The notes below the pieces were generated by a model. That model searched no databases and was not told the DNA's origin. It worked only from the letters and a program-made list of their open reading frames with translations. Shown one piece after another: positions 33,505-45,190 of a stretch of 64,000 nucleotides of DNA. A program made the translations under genes and the position numbers. Positions within the stretch are counted from its first letter, which is position 1. Each line of letters begins with the position of its first letter. Origin of the DNA: Nereocystis luetkeana (lineage: Eukaryota > Sar > Phaeophyceae > Laminariales > Laminariaceae); the NCBI GenBank assembly GCA_031213475.1, contig JARUPZ010000017.1, forward strand, positions 9,437,587-9,501,586, in the 5' to 3' direction.

Positions 33505-34941
33505 GCGCTTCTGACGGTGACGGTGGAGCCCTGGGGAAAGTGCAAGCATACATTGGCATGACGGAGGAGCATTTCAGGTTCACTCTGCACGCACATCTCC
33601 TGGTTTGGGTGTATGAATATAGCCGCCGCGATCAGCTCCGGGAAGACCTCGGCACAACTATAGAAAAAGACGCTGCTCTTGCCAAACACGTAGGCCGTAT
33701 TAGCTGCAATCAACTCATGTCAACTGAGGAAGCGGACTATTGCCTGATGAACGGATCAGTACCCGTTTACAGCAGCACGGACATCGTTCAGGATCCATCG
33801 AACAATGCCGACGAATTCGGCGGCCACACCGATGGTTGGCCAGAGGACGAAGTAACCCGTAAGGCGAGAAAAGACAAATAAAATGTGAGCTTTTGTCCGC
33901 CTGTCTGTACCAGCGGCTGGGGTTCAAGATTTTTCGATGAAAATGCCAAATGCCTGTCTAGTATTGCAGAAGATGCTTCAACTACGTCGGAGGTAGCAAA
34001 CACACAATAATGTTCACAGTGTTGTGTGAAATACTCGAAGAAGGGGGTCGACGTCCAAGTTTTACCGGGAGCAGAATGTCGCTTTGGTTATGGAACCGAC
34101 GAGAGACCTCTAATACCGCAAGGATCCGTCAAGAATGGCAAAATTCGTGTGCATGCAGATGGCTCTGTTGAAATGGATAATGTTCGAATACATATGGACG
34201 AGCATGCCGACCAACAACCTGCACAGATACTTGAAGCTGAAATTATTCGTGCTACGCGCGCGCGAAAGGCTGCGCGCCAGGCCGGACAGCCACCTGAAGC
34301 CGACGATGACGATTTTATGGTCGAAAGCCAGGTTTGGGTCAACCCACATCAACTCCTACAATCGGGTCGTTCAACAGTGTGTACGTTCCAGTATGTACGT
34401 CAAAGTAATCCTTGGAAATGGCGACGCTCGTGGTCTTGTATTTTACATATTTATGTATACAGAACAAAGTCGACTCGCACAATGGGTACCGTTATTCCTC
34501 TCTTGGCCGGTGCTGTGTCTAGGCTCCAAAAGGAGGGGGAAGCCTTTCCCTCTTCTAAGCGTGCCCGGAAGATTGTGCAATGTTTTGTCGGAAACAGAGC
34601 TCGGCACGCCTGCTGCGGCGTACCAAATCATGGGTTGGTTGGAAAGCATAAAATACAACAAGCCTATATTATGCCGCACGAGACCCGTTTTTGCGTGGAC
34701 CAGATCTTCGCTCGCCGAAGAGGATCGTCGACAGGAAGGGCCAAGCAGCAGCGAAAGCTCCGAAGACGAGATCCTTGTCACGGCTCGTGAAGGACGCCTC
34801 GCGGTTTCGACGAAAGTCCCGCAAGACTACATTCATCGCTGTGGCCGTGATGATACTTCTCATCCGCTGTACGGTCTCTCTTATTTCATGTACAAGCGAA
34901 TGGTGAAGACGGAAGATGTCAAAGGTGGATCAATCTTATAG
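33505..34941 (+). pseudogene. Helitron protein, Rep catalytic and central part
   Basis: Resumes directly after the copia target duplication with ALGKVQAYIGMTEEHFRF and the Rep HUH-type motif LHAHLLVW near 33575. Continues ECRFGYGTDERPLIPQG near 34065, then after a frame change NSYNRVVQQCVRSSMYVKV, NGDARGLVFYI and PAAAYQIMGW to a stop at 34939. No helicase motifs follow. Confidence 0.8.
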
Positions 34942-35817
34942 ATTGCCTTCAGGTGGGACGTCGCCCACGTGGCGTATCCATCGTTTATTCCTCCGCCCGG
35001 TTGGGGGGTGAGTGTGCGGCAGCTCCGGCAGACCGACCTGAGCCTACCGCAGTCGGGCCTTGTCCAATCGGTCGTTTCGGGCACGTGGAGCGACCTTCGG
35101 CAGTGGGCGCGCGATGTCGACTCTGCCGTTGAGCGCGCCTCCACCGGAAGCACAGACGAGAACAGCTTGTCTTCTTTCCCTCAGCGGCGACGTTAGTTCG
35201 AGCTTTTCTTACATTATTTGGTTCACAACACGGTTTGACGAACATGGGCGTACGTCAAGCCCACCCTCGCGGGTAAAGGGCACGGCTCTCTGTTTTGATG
35301 TCGTAGAGCAGTATAAGGCTGCTGGTGTGGAAAGTAAATCGCTGGCAGAGTCCCACCGACGAGATACAACGGCGGCCTCGTTCTCAAGCTCCGTTTAGGG
35401 CGATACGCCGAGTATCTCGTTTGTTTGTTGGGTGGGATACGCAAGTAAGCAGCCTCGGCGCTTGCTTCTTTCGTATAGGATAAGTTCAGTGGAAAGTCAT
35501 ATTTTTTTTATGTTTGTGTGTTGCATTTGCTCCGCCATCCTATACGGAAGGCAGATCGTCCGAAACCCTGCAACATGAGCTAGATCGCAGAGAAAATGAA
35601 ATATGTTTGCCCTCAAATATCTAGATCATCTATTAATAGTGGGAATCGATGATCTGTCCGACGTGTGCAACGAGTCTTGCCTGGATTATTGTTACGCATT
35701 TTGACTTGTGTGTCCGATCCATGGAGTGGTTGAAACTCCACTCGCAAACCTTCGTCTATTTCTCATTTTTTATTTTTACGATTTGAGCCTTTGTTGCATT
35801 ATTATTACATCTTTACG
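34942..35817. other. No gene recognised
   Basis: GC-rich then AT-rich sequence after the Helitron-like frame. An open frame at 34969-35196 (plus) shows no recognised domain. May include non-coding Helitron sequence. Confidence 0.4.
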
Positions 35818-36072
35818 GAACTCTTATCGGAGAGTTTTTTCCCTCCCAGATTATTTTCGACATCTTTTTCGCGCAATTTTTCAATCTTCAATATTTTCCA
35901 GATTTTTGTCCAAATAAATGTGTGAATTTTCACGAACTTGTTTTTTTTGCTTCTGGAGAGTGTCACGAATAGTGACAGAACGCCTCCGTATATTGGTACA
36001 TATCTCCAATTATTTCCAAACTTTGGACATTAAAATATACCAGGTAAGTAAAAAATGATTTCCGATAAGAGT
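35818..36072. mobile_element. MITE with CTTATCGGAGAG inverted ends, copy 2
   Basis: Left end CTCTTATCGGAGAG (about 35821), right end CCGATAAGAGT (about 36062-36072). The interior matches copy 1 (2397-2639) in reverse orientation, including ACGGAGGCGTTCTGTCA and the CAATTATTTCCAAACTTTGG block. Carries a TACCAGGTA at 36038-36046. The target duplication is not clear for this copy. Confidence 0.8.
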
Positions 36073-36074
36073 AA

Positions 36075-37047
36075 GTAAAAACGTCACCTGTGATTTTACA
36101 GGTGGGTACGACAGATTCAGTGGTTGAAACTCGCTTTTGTTTTTTCTATGTTTCAGCTGTGAGTACGACCGATTGAGTGATCGAAACTCATCTTCTTGAA
36201 AGCTGCGCGATACGTTTGCGTAAGACACGCTCATCGGGCTGTCACCTATAAAAACCTCACGAAACACGCCAGCTATGAGTCCAACCGATCGGTTGATACT
36301 CAGCTTTGCAACCTTCGTGAACCGTTCGAGCGTTTTCCATTGTTTCCCCCGCGATCGACTACTACTGTGGTCAATAATGAATGATGACTCCCCTGGATGC
36401 TTTTATAATATCGGTGCCGGTTTCGCCTGTCCTGTGACCACGGGCTGTTCTGGCGATTAGATCATACAGTAGTAGTATGGGCCAACCAGTAAGACGCGCC
36501 TAATCTTGGCAAAAGCCTGAGGTTCTTAATATTCAAACAACCGGGTTCATTACCACTGAGCCGTTTTTCTTACGATGACAATTTTCTTAGCAGCCTACCA
36601 ACATAAAGATCCAACCATCCTCGCTTTTACAGCGGGTTACAAACGAGGGTATATCCCGGGCCTGTCTCTGTGTGTAGACGTAGCATAAGAGAGTACTGCT
36701 GTTGTCCGGCCTCTGTCTGCATGCTTGTTGTCTGTCTGTTGCGCATACTTTTAATACTTCTATTCGTAGTCTGGTTCTCTATTCGAAGAGGTAGGTGCAT
36801 GCTGCAGCTCCGGTGCGGCGGGATTACGAACGAGGGAGCTCGTATATATATCCGGGGCTTGTTCTCTGTGTGTACACGTAGCACCACAAGAGGGCACTGT
36901 CCTGCCTCTGTCTGCTTGTCTGTTATCTGTTGCGAATACTTCTCTATTCGAAGAGGTGCATACAGCAGCTCCCATGCGGCGGTATGTCCCCGTCTTTTTG
37001 GCCAATCCTGAACTTCGTGTGCAGGATCTCACTGGGATCCGCGTGTA
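36075..37047. other. No gene recognised; local duplication
   Basis: A block containing CTCTGTGTGTA.ACGTAGCA, TGTCTGC and TATTCGAAGAGGT(A)GGTGCAT recurs at about 36665-36810 and 36855-36965 (period near 190 bp). It points to a tandem duplication with no coding signal. Confidence 0.45.
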
Positions 37048-37746
37048 GTGCAACTGCACGCTGTGAATTATTTTTTCTCAACAACAGAGGTTCACACCAC
37101 CACACCCTGTAAAGCACGCTACGGTCACGAAGCAAAGCCAATGCACACAATACAGAACCCTGTGCGCAAAAATTCAAACCCCGCAGGCACACCAACTTTA
37201 GCAGTCTCTGATACTGAGCTTCATCACGCTGCGAGCAACAAAGACTACGTTCGTCAGACAAACTCTGGTGCGTGCATGTCTCACCACTGCTGCATCTGCA
37301 GCTTCCCTGCTTGCAAGGCTGATGGCGGCGACGCAACTTTCCGTCTACCTCGAGAACAGCCAGCGAGGAGACTGTGGCTTGCTAAGGTTGGGATGGAAAA
37401 CCCTGAGTGTCCACGAAAAAACGCAAGAGTGTCCGCATCGCATTTCTCCCAGCATAGCCTTGTCGCTAGCAAAGCCGGCTCCGGCCCAGGTGGGGCGTCA
37501 GTGTCTGTTGGACTTGTCGAAGGCGCCCTGCCTACAGTATCGAACGAGGACATGGTTTGTGCGATGAAGGGTTCCCTTGGACGGTTGCTGAGGGCTAAAG
37601 CGGTTACAGATCGTCATGCTGTAGCTTTGATGTTGGCCTCCTCCAAGACTGCCGAGCTCGAGGCCAAGATTGTACGCCTCGAGGCCCAGATTGTACGCCT
37701 GAATCGAGGCCGGAGTACGGGCCGAGATTGGGAAGCCAGGGTCTAA
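37048..37746 (+). CDS. THAP zinc-finger protein, probable transposon DNA-binding ORF
   Basis: Contains a THAP-like finger: CSFPAC, TFRLP, RRLWLAKVG (conserved Trp), a conserved Pro (CPRKN), RVSASHF and an AVPTx-like box (ALPTV), followed by a short coiled coil (AELEAKIVRLEAQIVRL). THAP domains bind DNA and are found in P-element and several Harbinger-type transposases and their host derivatives. The third zinc ligand, normally Cys in V-C-x-x-H-F, is Ser here, so the finger may not fold. The natural start may be the ATG at 37141 and not 37048. A DDE_Tnp_4 transposase lies 3.4 kb downstream on the same strand; they could be parts of one element. Confidence 0.65.
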   Translation: MQLHAVNYFFSTTEVHTTTPCKARYGHEAKPMHTIQNPVRKNSNPAGTPTLAVSDTELHHAASNKDYVRQTNSGACMSHHCCICSFPACKADGGDATFRLPREQPARRLWLAKVGMENPECPRKNARVSASHFSQHSLVASKAGSGPGGASVSVGLVEGALPTVSNEDMVCAMKGSLGRLLRAKAVTDRHAVALMLASSKTAELEAKIVRLEAQIVRLNRGRSTGRDWEARV

Positions 37747-37883
37747 AGGGGGCGTTAAGCCAAGCAGCCTGGGAGGGGTCGATATCGGTTTCCTCATCGG
37801 CAAAAACGAGGACACTGTGAGGTCCCTCACCGGTCTGAGCAGCCACGCCTCTCTGCAGGTGAGCCGTTTTGCCCGGCATGTCC

Positions 37884-38744
37884 GTTCGCGATGAGACACT
37901 ACCCTCTCGTCAACACTACACTGGCCCCCTCGAGGGGGAAAAACTATTATTAGTCTTTCATACAAACAGCAGGCACCCGCTGGGCTGTACCTCACACATA
38001 CATGCCCAAAATAAGGTTCAAAACACAGACTTGTTATTCACGACCGAAGAAGTGGCGGTAATGTGCATGCCATACACGGCTCCAGCCGTAGTTCCTATAC
38101 ATGGTATACACTCGAATTAGTACACCAACAATTTACAGAGATACTGCTCGATACTACCTGATACGTACGTAATACACGGAAAATGCGGCCTTGCTGCCTT
38201 CCGCAGCCCCAGCGAACAAACAACTACACTCCTCAACGAGTGCAGAAATGCGGCCTTGCTGCCTTCCGCAGCCCCAGCGAACAGGCAACTACACTCCTCA
38301 ACGAGTGCAGGTTGTCTAAGGGTCTATCTTAACGAGGAATGTTCTTCAGTTTTTTTCAGTCTTTTCCCGGAATTTCGGTACAACCTGCACTCGTTGAGGA
38401 GTGTAGTTGCCTGTTCGCTGGGGCTGCGGAAGGCAGCAAGGCCGCATTTTCCGTGTATGTACGTACCAGGTAGTATCGAGCAGTATCTCTGGAAAGTGTT
38501 GTTGTACTAATTCGAGTGTGTACCATGTATTTGCACTACGGTTGGAGCTGTGTACGGCATGCACATTACCGCCACTTCTTCGGTCGTAAATAACAAGTCT
38601 GCGTTTTGAACCTCATTTTGGGCATGCGAGGTACAGCGCAACGGGTGCCTGCTGTTTGTATGAAATACTAATATTAATAATAGCTTTTCCCCCTCGAGGT
38701 GGCCAGGGTATTGTTGACGAGAGGGTAGCGTCTCACTATCGAAC
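37884..38744. mobile_element. Fold-back element, arms about 400 bp, loop about 65 bp
   Basis: The left arm from 37884 (GTTCG..GAGAC.CTACCCTCTCGTCAA) is the reverse complement of the right arm ending at 38744. The loop is 38315-38380. The left arm carries a 65 bp block twice (about 38181-38308, from AAATGCGGCCTTGCTGCC) and the right arm once. The right arm has TACCAGGTA (38464-38472) where the left has the one-base variant TACCTGATA. Non-coding. It lies between the THAP and transposase ORFs. Confidence 0.85.
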
Positions 38745-41126
38745 TTCGAGCGTCGAACTGCGTGATATACGTAATAAACACCGCCATGTTGAGTTTTGTC
38801 CCCCGTATAAGAGGCCCCGTTGGAAAGTGTTAGCAGGTCCAGCAATACGGATAATGGCGCCAAAGAGTAGGAGCCGTACTCGTATCGTTGTTCGTATCTG
38901 GTCAAGTGCAGTTAGGGCTGCCGTTGGTGGTACTGTACAAAAAATATACCACCGTCGTGACAATCGAAACAGTGTACTTTAGTGGTGGTACCATCCGGAG
39001 AAACACAGTCGTGTTATCCATTTAGTTTTCACGAACAATTCTCAACCCAACGTCGACCTACTGCTGTACTCCTTCTGTCGAAGATAAGAGACGCGGAAAG
39101 GGCACTTCGATCGGACCCATCATTACCGAGCGTACAATCCCGCGATTATTGAACATCTTGTGGACGTGGATTTAAGTGCATGCCAAGTGCGCCTCACGTG
39201 TAGAACGTTACAGTCAAGACACCTTGCCCTGCATGACGACCGACCGCTGCTGCTATGCACCCTCGTTCATAGTAGGCCCGAAGCCCGATGAGGGGGCTCC
39301 TTCTTGTTGGTATATACTGGTATATAACAGTTAGCGTGGGGGGGTGCAGTTTGCCTGCGAACCACGGCAGGTTAATTCGAAACAAGACGCATACGTCGAT
39401 ACCGCCACTGATGCAGAGATGCTGCTGTGCACCAGGTATACGACGATATTTACTTTTCGAGACTCATGACATTTTATGCTTCGGTATCGGCCGGGCCGAG
39501 TCGTCAGGTTTTGGCCCGCTCCCGACGGGTAGGGCCATCGGATGCTGAAAGCCCTTATTTTTTCGTCGTTCGTTTTTAAATGGTCGGACTGGATATTTTA
39601 TGGAAACCGTATTGCCTATTTCAAGCTCACAATCTGGACTCATTACCGTCTCCCATACAGAACATCCCGCAAAGTTTGATTTCGTACGCGTTGCTACCTA
39701 TCTCGGACGCTCGAGGTTTACCTCCTCCAGTGCATGCATTAAACCGACGCAGTTCTTCTGTGCGTCAGACGACGACAGTAGGATCCAGTCGCGCTGCTGC
39801 TGTGTTTCCAGCCGGTCACGTACACAAATAAATGACACTTGGGCGTAAGACTGTCCTTTTACATTATGCAGTCACCAAAGGAGTGGCAGCAGACATCGAT
39901 CTGTGGCGCGTGGCACGTCATATACGTTTTGGAGTTGAAACGTCATCATCTGAAAGGCAGTGCAAACACACACCACAGCACTGCACGGCGCGGCTTTATT
40001 CAGATCCTATCCGTCGTTGGCAAACTGACAAAACCCGAACGCTGAGCACTACACCTGCTGTTGCCTTTTCACTTGGATCGTCTCCGTTTATAATCTACCT
40101 ACACATTATTTGATACATACGGGTGCAAATGAGACAGGGCCTGAAATAGAATCCGACAGTATTCGTGACATCCGCCTCCTTCCCAAAAACCTCTACGAGG
40201 GCCGGCCACGTGTTACATCCTGTTCGGAACTTGTCCATACCACGGCGACCCCGACAGGAAGGCGTTCTCCGATACAAGCTTGTACGATGTTCTCACACGG
40301 TGTGTGTATGTATATGGAGAAACCACCTAAACCGACGAATCATGGCCCTCAAAAAGCCCTAACGCGCTTAGCAAAGTTCTTTAAGGCAACAATTCTGGTA
40401 AGCGCTGCTGTGGACGGCAAATTCACCGCTCTTGTCTGCCTGCACATGTCCACCTGGTTTAGTTTCATTTCGCGGCCCATTCCAGCATCGGGGAATGCTG
40501 TGCCGTTCCACAGCGTATAATAGATGTGAATTCAACCAATTAAAAATCAATATGCGAAGGAAGACTAAACTCTCTTTCTGGGAGTCGTTTCTTTGTGCAC
40601 ATCATACGTAGGCGGTTAGAATGACCGTAGCTCCCGTCGAAGCTGTACTTTTGCAGGCATGTTGCTCATGTCCCCAGGAGGAAATCGGAGTGATTTGCAT
40701 TGTCATAGCCGTCACACACCAATACTAATTGCGTAACTCTATACAATAGATTCATGAAGTCATTCCCAAACCAGCGGTATTTCCACCGGTATCCCGCACA
40801 ATTTTGCGATTTGTGAGTCCTGACTTTAACGGCGGATAAGGACCGCATTTGCACACAAAGGGAGAGCCTGCGTTTTTTTCGTTCCTATTTAACGCGTGTT
40901 GTAATCGTTACGTTTTTGTTATCGTGTCGTTAAATCGGTCACACCTCTAGAACGGCAAAAATAAGGCTGGCTTTCCAATTGTCGGGTGGTGCATTGTCAA
41001 CACCGGGTCCGAACATTTCTCGCCCTAGCACGTTGCGTTGAGCGGGTCGTAGCGAACCCACTGTAGTATTGGAGGTGGCCTGGCTTGTCTAGGTTGTAGG
41101 TTCCTGCTTTTTCCGACTGAAAACGT
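38745..41126. other. No gene recognised
   Basis: Open frames at 39600-39848, 39832-40113 and 40110-40520 (plus) show no domain I can name. If the THAP and DDE ORFs belong to one element, this 2.4 kb would be internal or intronic. Confidence 0.4.
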
Positions 41127-42140
41127 GTGCCGTGTACACGTGCAGTCTGGGAGGATCCAACACAACTTTCTCTCGGCGTTACGGATCCATGGAATTATTT
41201 TCTCGTGGCTATGCCCGCTAATTTGTTACCTGCGGTGTCGTGGCATGTGTCGTCGCAGGAGCTCTATTCTATTCTCAACGACGAGGGTGCAGCCGACAAC
41301 ATGACTTTCTACGAGTCTGGATCGTCGGTGGAGAGCGACGGATCTCGGAAGGCGCACCGGAAGAGAACCTTTGGCGGTCCTAACGGCCTTTTCTTCGCGC
41401 TCTTCATCATGCGAACGTCGTCTCCCGTTGCGGTTGCGTCGGCTCTTTTTGGGACGAGCGAGACTACAGGAGGGAGGGCATTCAGTACGTGGGTGAACTT
41501 CTCGGCAAAACCTCTTCGTCCTCTAGTGCGACTACCGCTTCCTCACGAAGTCGCCCTGACCGCACCAGAGAACTTTGTGGCAAGTAACCTGTCCAAAATC
41601 ATCTTGATACTCGATGCGACTGAAGTCGAGGTTGATAGGGTACGGCACAAGGATGCAGCTTACGTTCTGTGCTCAACCTACAAGTCAAAGCCAACAGGCA
41701 AGGTTTTGATTGCATCCCCCCCTGGAGGCGCCATATGTTACGTATCGGGTGTATACGGCGGTAGGCTAAGTGATGCGGAGTTGGTGAGAGAGTCCGGCCT
41801 TCTTGATGACTTGAGGCTGCGGGGGTTTGCCAGTGGGGGGTTCCACGTTATGGCCGACAGGGGTTTCAACTCCTTAGCCCCACTTTTGATGCAGGATGAG
41901 ATCCACTTCGTAGCGCCCCCATGGAAGCGGCAGGGAGAGGATCAGTTCACGGAGGCCGACGCGAACTTGACGCAAGAGATAGCAAACCGTCGCATTCATG
42001 TTGAGCGAGCTTTTGGAGCCATGGAAAAATGGCGCATTCTGGACACTAGGTTTTCGTCTAAGGAATTGGATCACATGGGCATGTGCTTCCAAGCTATAGG
42101 GGGTTTGGTCAATCTGTTGCAACAACCGTTCGCTTCGTGA
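41127..42140 (+). CDS. DDE_Tnp_4 transposase (PIF/Harbinger or ISL2EU type), ORF uninterrupted
   Basis: 337 codons without a break. The catalytic triad is visible: D163 in ILDATEVEV, D244 in HVMADRGFNSL, E293 in HVERAFGAMEKWRIL, the usual DDE_Tnp_4 pattern with a following Trp/Arg. Residues 170-240 (YVLCSTYKSKPTGKVLIA, VSGVYGGRLSDAELV) match the substrate-binding part of the fold. The N-terminal 80 residues before GGPNGLFFALF are unusual; an upstream helix-turn-helix exon may be missing, so the true start is uncertain. This is the only transposase in the window with an open frame through all catalytic residues. Terminal inverted repeats were not found. It could drive TTA-duplicating MITEs such as those at 2397 and 35818, but that is inference. 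Confidence 0.85.
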   Translation: MPCTRAVWEDPTQLSLGVTDPWNYFLVAMPANLLPAVSWHVSSQELYSILNDEGAADNMTFYESGSSVESDGSRKAHRKRTFGGPNGLFFALFIMRTSSPVAVASALFGTSETTGGRAFSTWVNFSAKPLRPLVRLPLPHEVALTAPENFVASNLSKIILILDATEVEVDRVRHKDAAYVLCSTYKSKPTGKVLIASPPGGAICYVSGVYGGRLSDAELVRESGLLDDLRLRGFASGGFHVMADRGFNSLAPLLMQDEIHFVAPPWKRQGEDQFTEADANLTQEIANRRIHVERAFGAMEKWRILDTRFSSKELDHMGMCFQAIGGLVNLLQQPFAS

Positions 42141-44632
42141 CCGTTTTGGGGCCGACAAGTAGCGACAAAAAGGGCCCAGCATTTGTGTTATACGTCGTGT
42201 ACTGATGGTGAGGGTTTGTGTGGGATGTCTAACATTAAAGATGGTCCTGTTTTTAGTTATTGATTGAACCTTTAAGCCGGTCAACACTACATTGGGAATC
42301 TCGTGCTGTACGGAACAGAGTGTATCCGTGAGAGTCTGGGGCTGGGAAGTATGCCCGCGATCTTGATTGTCGAAGAAATCCATGTGAAATATCATCGGTG
42401 GTGCAATTCCTCGTATTTTTTCAGTGTGGCCAACAGATGGCCGAGTGATATGTACAGCGTTTGCACTTGTGAATCTTCAGGGCAGTATTATTACAAAACC
42501 GGGGTTGTTTGGCAGTAGCGCAAGTAAATCATGTCATTTCCTGCAACCTTTCTTCATGTATGATATGCGCCCATAACGAACCTGCTAACAAGGATTATTA
42601 ATATTTTCCGTAGGTCGCCAAAATTAATGTCGCTATGACATTACATTCTGTAACTAGTAAAAATACGGATGAATAAGAAGTTGTACATAATATTACTTTT
42701 CCCGACCCATCAGCCAAAACACTCAAAAAATATCTCGACTGGCTTCGTAACCTCTTTCGCCTCCCCGTTTCACCCTCTTCGACTCCATCGTTTCTTGGCA
42801 CCCCGTCAACGTTCCAAGAGCCATTTTTCGGTAATACCGGGCTCGAAATTACCCCCCGCTTAAAGATGAATGTTGCCGTACTAAAAATAAATGTTTGTGC
42901 GAACGTCATTGCTCATTCATGGTGGAATTAATACGTGGAACAATCCAGGAAGCCTGAGCCACGTGGACCGTCTGCATTTCTTGCATTAAAAATCACACAT
43001 TATTAGACAGCTCTGCGCGTCTCTCGATGATGCACTAAATGGGACAAGCATATATATATCATTGCACGCCCACAATATCGCCGCCACGCGTTCTTTAGTT
43101 GGTTGTCATCCGTCCCTCCAAAGTATGCTGTGTCGATGTCGCCACATGAATTTCTTACCGTGAGATATAGCCTGTGACCCAATGAACCGGATGGAATAAG
43201 CGTCCAGATGCAAGAATAAAACGGACAAAAATGCCACGCACTAGCACGTCACATGGGAACGTTACCCTACAATACACTGTGCATTGATCGGTCGTCCACG
43301 AGTGAGGTTATCATTGCGTATACATCTGCCACGAGCTGATACCACTCGACGGTTTAGTACAGACAACTACGGGTAGTCATCACGCAAGGTTCCAAATTAC
43401 AAAACAAAATAACGAGGCCATGGTGTTTCCTAGCGCCTCAGCCACCAACTGTAGTGCCCTGTAAATTATGTAAGCCGGTGAAACCGACCCCCCCTGTGGG
43501 CATGTTACATTGTTTCCACCTGTTGTATACTGTTACAGATTAACATATTAAAACAGTGGAATTACAACGTTTGTTTGTGAGGACAACAATGGCTCGAGCA
43601 CGCCTGCTGTGCTTCCATTATTTTCTAAAGGCTCGCCTGTAGTCACAGCATACATCCCACGCGACGGCGGTGAAGTTATACTGGGTACCTGCCTGGTGGA
43701 CGTGTCGGTTTCGATACGGGCGCCGTGCGTTCTCCGTCCCCCGGAGTTGCCATTTGGTTTGTGGGTTGTAAGCCGGTGAGTGTGCTGTCGTATTCCGTAT
43801 CGTCCAACAAGCTTTACAGCGCCTCTTTGATCTCGCGCGCAAGAAGATTACAAGACCTGTTTCATGGAAATCCAGGTCTGTCAAATAATCTGGTTTGGTT
43901 TGATCGCATACTGCTGTACCATAGTTTAATTATTGGTTCAGAGCATACGAGAGGAGAATCGAGAGGAACGGCTCGGGTTCAAACAAGTCGCCTCTTTCCC
44001 CTGGGAATTCTATCCCATCGCGCAAAACACACGTTTCCCCGTGTAGAAAGCAGGGGCAGTACGCGCAAAACGTCATCATCTCCCATCATCATATATATTG
44101 GGAAACATTCGTCACTGGGCTGATTTGACGTCAGTTACGGCACGCATAATGAAACCCTACACCTCGACTTCTACACGTACCTCTTCAAAGTGAAGGGAGT
44201 ATAGACAACGGCAACAGAAGAAATCCGACAGGCGTGAGGGTGCGAGTTGAACCTTCAAACGAAGCCTACAAGACAATGCTCACATGGACCACATACAGGA
44301 GAAACGGATCGCCTCCCGTTCCAATGTCCAATATTTGGAGGTCAACAAATCCTTTGCTTTTCGACAGAAATCAACGATATCTCCGCTCGCTGTTTTATCG
44401 GTTTCACCCGGTACACACAGACAGAGTCGGGTGTTCAGAGCACTCTGTAATCCATCGTGTAACCCGAGCAAGTCACGCGAGCTCCTCGCATGTGTCGTCG
44501 CAAGGAGGCAGGCTCTTATGTATTGCTCGCTCAACGTCTCTACTGCGACAAATCTCTGTAACGTGTCCCATTTGCTGCATCTGAGCGAGGCACCCTCGTT
44601 GAACCGCGCTGCATGTTCACACCAGACGCCCC
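42141..44632. other. No gene recognised
   Basis: AT-rich to mixed sequence. Frames at 43725-44123 and 44284-44632 (plus) and 44280-44648 (minus) have no recognised family. The left flank of copia element 2 (44620-44632) bears no resemblance to its right flank. Confidence 0.45.
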
Positions 44633-44875
44633 TGTTCGTAGAGTCCAAGCCTGGATGCCCTGACCACCACGTGGTCTGATGAGATTATTAATAGTCGTGT
44701 TATGATAATACAGAGGAGGAGATAGAGAGCGGAGCCTAGCTCGTAGCTCGGAGCGGAGAACGGAGTGCTCGAACTCTCCTCATGAACACACGGCAAAATT
44801 CGCAATAACGCCTGCGAAGATATACACAACCCTCTACAACTTGTAACCGTCGCTGCTGGAACGATCCAAACGAAC
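44633..44875 (-). repeat. LTR of copia element 2 (left)
   Basis: TGTTCG..GAACA ends. Closer to both element 1 LTRs than to its own partner. Confidence 0.95.
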
Positions 44876-45190
44876 ACCCTCCCTGGCTCTTCACAGCAGT
44901 GACGAGACTGAAGAAACATTCAAGACCTGCTGGGACCTAAGAACAGCCAACGACAGTCCCGCAGGAGGAAACCCGGCCACCGGGTCAAAACCCCCTGTAT
45001 AACACATATACTCCAAACCATTGCAATTGAACAACGGCCGCATTCCAAACGATGACCATCGCCAGTAAAACAAATGCCAAGCGGTGCCCGACTCCCCCAT
45101 GCCCCTCAAAGTAGCGCAGGGTCGGCGACCTGACAAATTATTCCTCGCATCACTCAAACATGGTACTCATCGAACAATGCCCATACCCCC

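Larger units (their letters stand above)
26271..34941 (+). mobile_element. Helitron (rolling-circle DNA transposon), Rep part, split by a copia insertion
   Basis: Helitron_like_N and Rep sequence occurs on both sides of a copia element. Left part 26271-27394: SPKGCGGPLYTTRQ, RGKMSVDVAEK and a FFV..INPSDV motif. Right part 33505-34941: AYIGMTEEHFRFTLHAHLLVW with the H-x-H Rep motif, then ECRFGYGTDERP, then GDARGLVFYIFMY and ELGTPAAAYQIMGW, all typical of Helitron proteins. Frame changes lie near 26800-26900, 27200, 33890-34030 and 34300, so the protein is not made. The C-terminal helicase was not found; the element is truncated or ends beyond recognition after 34941. Confidence 0.85.
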
